Positions 1 to 5,527 of a stretch of DNA of 5,527 nucleotides are shown here, piece by piece. How positions within the stretch are numbered: the stretch's first letter is position 1; each line of letters opens with the position of its first letter. The stretch comes from Bacteroidales bacterium. GTDB lineage: Bacteria > Bacteroidota > Bacteroidia > Bacteroidales > UBA12077. The notes under the pieces are model-generated. The model ran no database searches. It was not told where the DNA came from and saw nothing but the letters and a program-made list of their open reading frames with translations. Position numbers and translations under genes: made by a program. Location: the NCBI GenBank assembly GCA_030600865.1, contig JAUVUS010000196.1:1-5527 (forward strand), in the 5' to 3' direction.

Positions 1-1
1 A

Positions 2-2935
2 GTTATTAATAAAGATAATTTATTAAACTCTACTCTAAAACTGAGTGTCGGCGAACAGCTTTCAATTGATTTTATACAAGAGCTTTTACAGGAATATCAT
101 TTTCAGTATGTCGATTTTGTTTACGAACCCGGTCAATACTCAATTCGAGGAAGTATTATAGATATCTTCTCATTTGCATCAGATCTGCCTTACAGAGTTG
201 ATTTTTTCGGTGATGAAGTTGAATCGATAAGATCATTTGATATAGAAAATCAGTTATCTAAAGAAAATTTCTCTCAAATTTCAATTGTTCCCAAAATTGT
301 CAATCCCGATAAAGACAATACAGATTTTAAACAAACAGAGTCTTTTTTCCATTTTCTTACACAAGATTTTATTGTTTGGACTGATAATCTTACTTTCATC
401 TTAGATAAGATAGCTGAAATTCAGAAAAAACTGAATGAACAAACAAAAGAAAACCAAATAATATCTAAAGAAAATATACTTGAAGATATCAGTAAATCTA
501 AATGTATTGAGTTTGGACAGAACAGTTACTTTAAACAAAATGAAATTTTATTTAAAACATCGCACCAACCGGCATTTAATAAAAACTTTGAATTATTAGC
601 TGATAACATTTTACAAAACACTGAAAAGAGTTACACAACTTATATTTTATCAGATAACGAAAAACAAATTGAACGACTCGATGCTATTTTTAATGATATA
701 AATCCGGAAATAAAATTTGAACCAATATTAAAAACTATCCACGAAGGATTTATCGATCATGACCTAAAAATTTGTCTTTACACTGATCATCAAATTTTCG
801 GACGATATCATAAGTTTAAAATAAAAAATAGCCTGCAAAAGAAAGAACAAATAACCATTCGCGAGTTAACAGGACTTCATCCAGGCGATTATATAGTACA
901 TATTGATCATGGTATTGGGAAATTCGGTGGTTTAGAGAAAATTGATATTAATGGAAAAACACAAGAAGCTATAAAGCTGGTTTATAAAGATCAGGATACT
1001 TTATATATTAGTATTCATGCATTACATAAAATCTCAAAATATAAAAGCAAAGATGCAGAACCGCCTAAAATTTATAAACTCGGAACAGGTGCATGGCAAA
1101 AGCTAAAACAAAATACTAAGTCAAAAATAAAAGACATAGCTAAAGAACTGATTCAATTGTATGCACAGCGTAAGGAACAAAAAGGATTTGCTTTTTCATC
1201 CGACACATATCTGCAAAAAGAATTAGAATCATCATTTATATACGAGGACACCCCAGATCAGCTAACATCAACAAATTCAACAAAAACAGACATGGAGTCT
1301 GAAATGCCTATGGACAGGCTAATATGCGGAGATGTTGGGTTCGGCAAAACTGAGATAGCAATACGTGCTGCTTTTAAAGCTGTTACCGATAGTAAACAAG
1401 TAGCCATTTTGGTTCCAACTACAATATTAGCATTACAGCATTATCAAACATTTACAGAAAGACTTGCTGATTTTCCATGTAATATTGAATACTTAAGCAG
1501 ATTAAGAACAAAAAAGCAACAAACAGAAACAATCAAAAACTTAGCTGAAGGAAAAACTGATATTATTATAGGCACTCACAAATTAGTTGGAAAAGAAATC
1601 CGTTTTAAAGATCTTGGACTGCTAATTGTTGACGAAGAACAAAAATTCGGAGTATCTGTAAAAGAAAAACTGAAAAAAATAAAAATAAATGTTGATACTT
1701 TAACACTAACAGCTACTCCAATCCCGAGAACTTTACAATTTTCAATGATGGGTGCACGTGACCTTTCTATAATTAACACACCTCCTCCTAACAGGTATCC
1801 AATAATAACAGAGCTACATAATTTTAATAAAGATATTATAAAAGAAGCTATTGATTACGAATTTCAACGTAACGGACAAGTATTTTTTATACATAACCGG
1901 GTTCAAAATATTCAGGAGATTGAGATTCTTATTAATAATCTTTGTCCCGATGTTAAAACAGTTGTTGCACACGGACAAATGAAAGGTAATAAACTTGAAA
2001 AAGTTATGCTCGACTTTATCAATTACGATTATGATGTTTTAATTGCAACAACTATTGTTGAATCAGGCTTAGATATTCCTAATGCGAATACAATAATTAT
2101 CAATAATGCTCAAAATTTTGGATTAAGCGATCTTCATCAGCTACGAGGCAGGGTTGGTCGTTCAAACAAAAAAGCTTTTTGTTATTTACTCGCCCCTCCG
2201 CTAACTTCTGTAACACAGGAAGCCAGAAGAAGATTAAAAGCTATTGACGAATTTTCAGAACTTGGCAGTGGATTTAATATTGCAATGCAGGATTTAGATA
2301 TCAGAGGAGCTGGAAATCTTCTGGGCGCTGAACAAAGCGGCTTTATTACCGATATTGGCTTTGAAACTTATCATCGGATTTTAAATGAAGCCATTTTAGA
2401 ACTTAAAGAATCGTCTTTCCAGGAACTTTATGAAAAAGAGCAAGAACAAGCAATAGAAAAACAAATTGCACAACAAAAGTTTATTACTGATTGTCAAATT
2501 GATACTGATCTTGAACTGCTTTTTCCTGATAATTATATTAATAATATTTCTGAGAGAATCAGATTATATCGAGAATTAGATAATATTGAAATTGAAGAAA
2601 AACTTCTAAATTTTGAAAGTCAATTAAAAGATAGATTTGGGGATTTACCTTCACAAACAGTTGAATTAATGAATATAGTCCGATTACGATGGCTGGCTGT
2701 GGAGCTGGGGTTTGAAAAAATAAATTTAAAAAACGGGAAAATGGTTGCCTATTTTATCAATAACCAGTCATCTCCTTATTATAAATCAACAATATTTTCT
2801 AAAATTTTAGGTTTTATTCAACAAAACCCAAAAGATATAAAAATGAAAGAAACAAATAACAAATTGACCTTGAGTTTCGATCATACTAAAAATGTGCAAA
2901 ATGCAATTGATAAATTTCAGAAAATATTAGTGTAG
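2..2935 (+). CDS. mfd: Transcription-repair coupling factor Mfd (5'-truncated by window edge)
   Basis: Mfd is a cytoplasmic ATP-dependent DNA translocase. It pushes RNA polymerase off lesions where it has stalled and recruits UvrA for nucleotide excision repair. The frame is open from base 2 to the TAG at 2933-2935, giving 977 visible residues. The family is usually about 1,100-1,150 residues, so roughly 130-170 N-terminal residues lie upstream. In fragment numbering, residues 42-80 are UvrB-like (EPGQYSIRGSIIDIF, then PYRVDFFGDEVESIRSFD) and match the UvrA-contacting module. Residues about 286-385 are the CarD-like RNA polymerase-interacting domain (HPGDYIVHIDHGIG from 293). The helicase motor follows: Walker A GDVGFGKT 443-450, DEEQ box 544-547, TATPIPRTL 570-578, ATTIVESGLDIP 682-693 and QLRGRVGRS 713-721. 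The TRG translocation motif is at about 755-780, and the C-terminal autoinhibitory D7 domain at about 830-977. The TTG at 1157 is an internal leucine codon, not the start. All motor motifs are intact and no frameshift is seen. Confidence 0.98.
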   Translation, partial: VINKDNLLNSTLKLSVGEQLSIDFIQELLQEYHFQYVDFVYEPGQYSIRGSIIDIFSFASDLPYRVDFFGDEVESIRSFDIENQLSKENFSQISIVPKIVNPDKDNTDFKQTESFFHFLTQDFIVWTDNLTFILDKIAEIQKKLNEQTKENQIISKENILEDISKSKCIEFGQNSYFKQNEILFKTSHQPAFNKNFELLADNILQNTEKSYTTYILSDNEKQIERLDAIFNDINPEIKFEPILKTIHEGFIDHDLKICLYTDHQIFGRYHKFKIKNSLQKKEQITIRELTGLHPGDYIVHIDHGIGKFGGLEKIDINGKTQEAIKLVYKDQDTLYISIHALHKISKYKSKDAEPPKIYKLGTGAWQKLKQNTKSKIKDIAKELIQLYAQRKEQKGFAFSSDTYLQKELESSFIYEDTPDQLTSTNSTKTDMESEMPMDRLICGDVGFGKTEIAIRAAFKAVTDSKQVAILVPTTILALQHYQTFTERLADFPCNIEYLSRLRTKKQQTETIKNLAEGKTDIIIGTHKLVGKEIRFKDLGLLIVDEEQKFGVSVKEKLKKIKINVDTLTLTATPIPRTLQFSMMGARDLSIINTPPPNRYPIITELHNFNKDIIKEAIDYEFQRNGQVFFIHNRVQNIQEIEILINNLCPDVKTVVAHGQMKGNKLEKVMLDFINYDYDVLIATTIVESGLDIPNANTIIINNAQNFGLSDLHQLRGRVGRSNKKAFCYLLAPPLTSVTQEARRRLKAIDEFSELGSGFNIAMQDLDIRGAGNLLGAEQSGFITDIGFETYHRILNEAILELKESSFQELYEKEQEQAIEKQIAQQKFITDCQIDTDLELLFPDNYINNISERIRLYRELDNIEIEEKLLNFESQLKDRFGDLPSQTVELMNIVRLRWLAVELGFEKINLKNGKMVAYFINNQSSPYYKSTIFSKILGFIQQNPKDIKMKETNNKLTLSFDHTKNVQNAIDKFQKILV

Positions 2936-2989
2936 GGTATTATTAATCATATTAATCTTACTGTAGCACAGGGCTGTAACCAAATTTAA

Positions 2990-3071
2990 AAATGAACTAA
3001 AATGCCTAAAATGTTTAGTGATTTTTTAAGCCATTTTATTTTTTTGGCATTCATAAGTATTTTAGTCATTT
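2990..3071. repeat. Imperfect long inverted repeat with tandem 9-base units, between mfd and coaX
   Basis: The left arm at 2990-3003 (AAATGAACTAAAAT) is the reverse complement of the right arm at 3059-3071 (ATTTTAGTCATTT), apart from one extra A in the left arm. As RNA this gives a 13-bp stem with one bulged base, closing a loop of about 55 bases. A competing inner pairing, AATGCC 3001-3006 with GGCATT 3046-3051, is also possible. The left side reads as successive 9-base units (AAATGAACT, AAAATGCCT, AAAATGTTT), so CTAAAATG occurs twice, 9 bases apart. These matches are seen directly. The element could be a dispersed intergenic repeat, a transcript-end structure for mfd, or chance in AT-rich sequence. 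It is not a classic intrinsic terminator, because the stem is AT-rich and the loop is long. Confidence 0.5.
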
Positions 3072-3139
3072 ATAATTTGATGATCAATAATAAATACAAT
3101 CATCTAAAAAAATTTGCTAAAAAATTGTTTATACAGTAA
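3002..3139 (+). CDS. Possible 45-aa single-pass membrane peptide (doubtful small ORF)
   Basis: An ATG at 3002 opens a 45-codon frame ending in TAA at 3137-3139. An in-frame TGA at 2993-2995 excludes any earlier start; ATG 3011 is an alternative. The peptide has a short polar N-terminus (MPKMFSDF), a hydrophobic stretch at about residues 11-28 (HFIFLAFISILVIYNLMI) and a basic tail at about 31-43 (KYNHLKKFAKKLF). This is the layout of a small inner-membrane protein with its C-terminus in the cytoplasm by the positive-inside rule. I recognise no family. Against it: T-rich DNA readily yields Phe/Ile/Leu runs by chance, there is no clear ribosome site, and the first half lies inside the inverted repeat. 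An intergenic repeat is at least as likely an explanation. Confidence 0.22.
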   Translation: MPKMFSDFLSHFIFLAFISILVIYNLMINNKYNHLKKFAKKLFIQ

Positions 3140-3194
3140 TAGTATTAAATATTTTCATAATTTTACGAGCTGATTTTAAACACCTTAATGTTCA

Positions 3195-3929
3195 ATGAAC
3201 CTGACTATCGATATTGGAAATACCAGAAATAAATTTGCTGTTTTTGATAAAAATGAAATTGTTGATGTAATAACAGATAGCGAGTTATCTGTTTCTGTTA
3301 TCCAAAATATCTTAACAAAATATTCCAATATTGAAAACGCCATTCTTTCAACAGTAAAAAATATTGATTCTTCAATAAAATCATACTTGAGTTCTAGCCT
3401 GAACTATTTTATGGAGCTCGATGAAAAAAGTAAAATTCCTGTCGAAAATTTTTATAAAACAAAAAACACACTGGGTAAAGACCGTTTAGCAGCAATAATT
3501 GGAGCAAACAATATTTATCCTGACACAAGCGTTTTGGTCATTGACATGGGTACAGCAATAACTTTTGATCTTCTTAATAAAAATAATCAATACTTAGGTG
3601 GAACAATTTCTACAGGTTTAAAAATGAGATTTAAAGCTTTAAATTATTTCACTGAAAAATTACCATTGCTTAATAAAAGCGAAAGTTATAATATTATCGC
3701 TGACAACACTACAGACGCCATTATATCTGGAGTACAAAACGGAATTGTTTTTGAAGTTGATGGTTATATAGACTCTTTAAAAAACAAATATGATGACTTG
3801 AAAATAATTTTAACCGGAGGTGATGCTATTTTTTTTGATAAAAAGTTAAAAAATACCATCTTTGTAAATTTGAATTTAAATAATATAGGATTAAACAAAA
3901 TTTTAGAACATAATAAACCACATGATTAA
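3195..3929 (+). CDS. coaX: Type III pantothenate kinase
   Basis: This cytoplasmic enzyme phosphorylates pantothenate with ATP to 4'-phosphopantothenate, the first step of coenzyme A synthesis. The 244 residues fit the usual type III length of about 240-260. The fold belongs to the ASKHA (acetate kinase/Hsp70/actin) superfamily. Visible motifs are the N-terminal phosphate-binding DIGNT at 6-10, GKDR at 94-97 (pantothenate site, with the Asp thought to be catalytic), DMGTAIT at 117-123, GGTISTG at 135-141 followed by the AL..FTEKLP stretch, and the late nucleotide-site motif TGGD at 207-210. One deviation is Thr140, where the family usually has Pro (GGxIxPG); all charged active-site positions I can recognise are kept. 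An in-frame TAA at 3186-3188 makes ATG 3195 the earliest start. No Shine-Dalgarno is visible, as is common in Bacteroidetes. The 3' end overlaps the next gene by 8 bases, indicating an operon and probable translational coupling. Confidence 0.96.
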   Translation: MNLTIDIGNTRNKFAVFDKNEIVDVITDSELSVSVIQNILTKYSNIENAILSTVKNIDSSIKSYLSSSLNYFMELDEKSKIPVENFYKTKNTLGKDRLAAIIGANNIYPDTSVLVIDMGTAITFDLLNKNNQYLGGTISTGLKMRFKALNYFTEKLPLLNKSESYNIIADNTTDAIISGVQNGIVFEVDGYIDSLKNKYDDLKIILTGGDAIFFDKKLKNTIFVNLNLNNIGLNKILEHNKPHD

Positions 3930-5226
3930 AAAATATCTTTTTATAATAGGAATTATAACATTAACCAATATATATTCATTCAGTCAGAGTGTAACTAATT
4001 CTCCATATTCAAGATTTGGAATTGGAGACATTGATCGCAATGGATTTAATAATAGTAGAGCAATGGGAGGCCTTTCGACAGGACTTAGAGTAAACAATCA
4101 AATCAATTACATGAATCCCGCTGCAATAAGTGCCCAAGACACTATGTCGTTTATTTTTGATTTAGGTGTAAATGGCATTTTCAAAAACATGGAATCAACG
4201 ACAACAAGTGCACAATATAATGACTTTTCGTTTGATCACATAGCTATGTCGTTCCCTATTAAAAAATGGTGGTTTGCAAGTTTTGGTTTAACACCTTATT
4301 CAAAAATAGGGTACAATATTCAACAAATTGATGAATATCCTCCTATTGATACTGTAAACATGCATTATGATTATTATGGAAATGGGGGCATTAACCAATT
4401 ATTTTTAAGTAATTCATTTATTCTATTTAAAAATCTTTCGGTTGGCTTCAACGTAAATTATTTATTCGGCACCGTGGAACAATATAACCAGGCTTATCTT
4501 GATACAGAGAATAGTTATGCTACTGTTGTTTCTAATAAGATTTCTTTAAATAAAATAACATACAATGTTGGTTTGCAATATTATGATGAATTTGCAAACA
4601 AGTATTTTTATGTTTTTGGATTAACCTATTCCAACAAAATCAAATTTAACGGCACAAATGAAAGTGCTGTATTAATGACAGAAAACTATAACTTATACGG
4701 TGTTAATGTTGTTGATTATCTGGCATATTATTCCAGTAAATTTGACACGATTTCTTCTGTTACAAACAATATTAAAGTAGAAATTCCTGCAAGATACAGT
4801 GTTGGGTTTACAGCCGGTATTAAAAATAAATTAATTATTGGTTTTGATTATACATATCAGGACTGGTCTAATATTGAATCATTCAATATTAGTGATAATT
4901 TTGAAACTGATGAAAGTTTTAAATTTGGTCTTGCATATACTCCTGATAAATATTCACTAAGAAATTATCATAAAAAAATAAGTTACAAGGCTGGTATGTA
5001 CCTAAACAACAGCTATATTAAACTAAACAATGAACAAATAAAAAATTATGGCATAACATTTGGATTAGGTTTCCCGATAGCCAACCAAAGAACAAGCCTT
5101 AATTTATCGTGTACAATCGGGAAAAGAGGCACAACGGATAATGGTTTAATTGAAGAAAATTATACGGCATTTGGTATTAATATAACATTATATGATTTCT
5201 GGTTCATAAAAAGAAAATTTCAATAA
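3922..5226 (+). CDS. Outer-membrane beta-barrel protein, FadL/OmpP1-like family
   Basis: This is a predicted 434-residue outer-membrane protein of unknown substrate. It begins with a Sec signal peptide: basic MIKK, hydrophobic core at about 5-18, and likely cleavage after Ser21 in the SFS-Q context. The mature N-terminus carries SPYSRFGIGD (27-36), RAMGG (46-50) and, at about 60-70, QINYMNPAAIS. This resembles the N-terminal hatch region of Bacteroidetes FadL-like proteins, which are usually annotated as hypothetical or as hydrophobic-compound transporters. The rest alternates short amphipathic strands rich in aromatic residues and glycine with polar turns (for example NLSVGFNVNYLFG). The chain ends in an aromatic strand, DFWFIKRKFQ, typical of this group. 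The ATG lies inside the last codons of coaX (8-base overlap), and a secreted TPR-like gene follows after 16 bases. Family placement is from recognised motifs; transport function is inference, and a structural or assembly role is possible. Confidence 0.85.
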   Translation: MIKKYLFIIGIITLTNIYSFSQSVTNSPYSRFGIGDIDRNGFNNSRAMGGLSTGLRVNNQINYMNPAAISAQDTMSFIFDLGVNGIFKNMESTTTSAQYNDFSFDHIAMSFPIKKWWFASFGLTPYSKIGYNIQQIDEYPPIDTVNMHYDYYGNGGINQLFLSNSFILFKNLSVGFNVNYLFGTVEQYNQAYLDTENSYATVVSNKISLNKITYNVGLQYYDEFANKYFYVFGLTYSNKIKFNGTNESAVLMTENYNLYGVNVVDYLAYYSSKFDTISSVTNNIKVEIPARYSVGFTAGIKNKLIIGFDYTYQDWSNIESFNISDNFETDESFKFGLAYTPDKYSLRNYHKKISYKAGMYLNNSYIKLNNEQIKNYGITFGLGFPIANQRTSLNLSCTIGKRGTTDNGLIEENYTAFGINITLYDFWFIKRKFQ

Positions 5227-5242
5227 TTAAAAATTTATAAAA

Positions 5243-5527
5243 ATGAAAACAATAGCAAAAGGGATTTTAACAACTTTGTTTTTAACGCTTACCATCGGTT
5301 TTGTTTATGGGCAAAAAGGTGTTGAAGATGGTTCAAAATATGGACACGGTGAGGATAGTATTCGTTGTATAAAGAATTTATCTTTATATAGAGAATATGT
5401 GAAACAGAAAAACTATGAGCTTGCACTTAGTTCTTGGGAAATTGTTTATACCGAATGCCCAAAAGCAAGTAAGTACATATATATTGATGGTATTAAGATG
5501 ATCGAAAGTGCTATAAGAAAAGAAGAA
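5243..5527 (+). CDS. Secreted TPR-like protein, N-terminal part (3' end beyond window)
   Basis: The frame runs open from ATG 5243 to the window edge, showing 95 residues. A signal peptide is clear: MKTIAK, a hydrophobic core at about 8-21, and likely cleavage after Gly23 (VYG-Q), so the product is periplasmic or envelope-associated. The mature part holds GEDSIRCIKNLSLYRE (36-51), then KQKNYELALSSWEIVYTECP (54-73) and a YIDGIKM stretch (80-86). The helix pattern NYELAL..W..VY...CP looks like one tetratricopeptide-type repeat. I recall similarly worded proteins annotated as TPR proteins in Bacteroidetes, often downstream of coaX and a barrel gene; this is memory, not a search. It follows the barrel gene by 16 bases with an A-rich leader (TTATAAAA) instead of a Shine-Dalgarno sequence, so it is probably the third gene of the same operon. 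Its role is unknown; TPRs suggest protein-protein contact, perhaps with the barrel. Confidence 0.85.
   Translation, partial: MKTIAKGILTTLFLTLTIGFVYGQKGVEDGSKYGHGEDSIRCIKNLSLYREYVKQKNYELALSSWEIVYTECPKASKYIYIDGIKMIESAIRKEE

Noticed and set aside
544..547. DEEQ (protein residues of Mfd) instead of the DEEH seen in E. coli Mfd Walker B
   Set aside because: Gln at this position is a normal variant among Mfd and related helicases and does not imply loss of ATPase activity.
1576..1779. 67-codon open frame on the minus strand
   Set aside because: It lies wholly inside the conserved helicase motor of mfd, antisense to motifs such as DEEQ and TATPIPRTL. The Ser/Phe/Ile-rich product is a shadow of that coding strand.
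2942..2956. ATTAAT-CAT-ATTAAT dyad just after mfd as a terminator
   Set aside because: The arms are only 6 bp of A/T with a 3-base loop and no following T-run, so it is too weak for an intrinsic terminator and is expected by chance here.
3137..3147. TAATA-G-TATTA palindrome upstream of coaX as an operator
   Set aside because: It is a short A/T-only palindrome in an AT-rich spacer, with no second copy or known regulator match.
3124..3157. Possible Bacteroidetes-type promoter for coaX: ATTG at 3124-3127 and TATTTTCA at 3150-3157
   Set aside because: It only loosely matches the -33 TTTG and -7 TAnnTTTG consensus (4 of 6 fixed positions in the -7 box), and such matches are frequent in sequence this AT-rich. 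The TATAATTTG at 3071-3079 is likewise off in spacing.
2936..3194. tRNA, riboswitch or other structured RNA in the mfd-coaX gap
   Set aside because: Apart from the inverted repeat, I see no cloverleaf arms, no GC-rich stems and no recognisable riboswitch core in this stretch.

Overview
The window is AT-rich DNA (roughly 70% A+T by eye) from a member of the Bacteroidetes, probably Bacteroidales or a close relative. Three things point there: the gene content, the A-rich leaders without Shine-Dalgarno sequences, and the wording of the proteins. The proteins are an outer-membrane barrel with an SPYSRFGIGD N-terminus and a secreted protein with a GEDSIRCIKNLSLYRE motif, both next to a type III pantothenate kinase. 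All convincing genes are on the + strand.

Layout. Positions 2-2935 hold most of mfd, the transcription-repair coupling factor. Its 5' end lies outside the window, and the frame is open from the first bases. Positions 2936-3194 are a 259-base gap. It contains an imperfect long inverted repeat built partly from 9-base units, and a doubtful 45-codon ORF predicted to encode a single-pass membrane peptide. Positions 3195-3929 are coaX, encoding type III pantothenate kinase. Positions 3922-5226, overlapping coaX by 8 bases, encode a signal-peptide-bearing outer-membrane beta-barrel protein. From 5243 to the window edge is the start of a secreted TPR-like protein, 16 bases after the barrel gene.

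How the genes relate. mfd appears to be a separate unit. coaX, the barrel gene and the TPR-like gene are so tightly packed that they are almost certainly one operon. This couples the first step of coenzyme A synthesis to two envelope proteins whose roles are not known. The arrangement resembles conserved Bacteroidetes gene neighbourhoods as I remember them; I could not check this here.

This is mostly an ordinary housekeeping region. I see no CRISPR array, insertion sequence, tRNA, rRNA, phage gene or defence system. The parts most worth a second look are the intergenic repeat with its overlapping small ORF, and the unexplained linkage of coaX to the two envelope genes.
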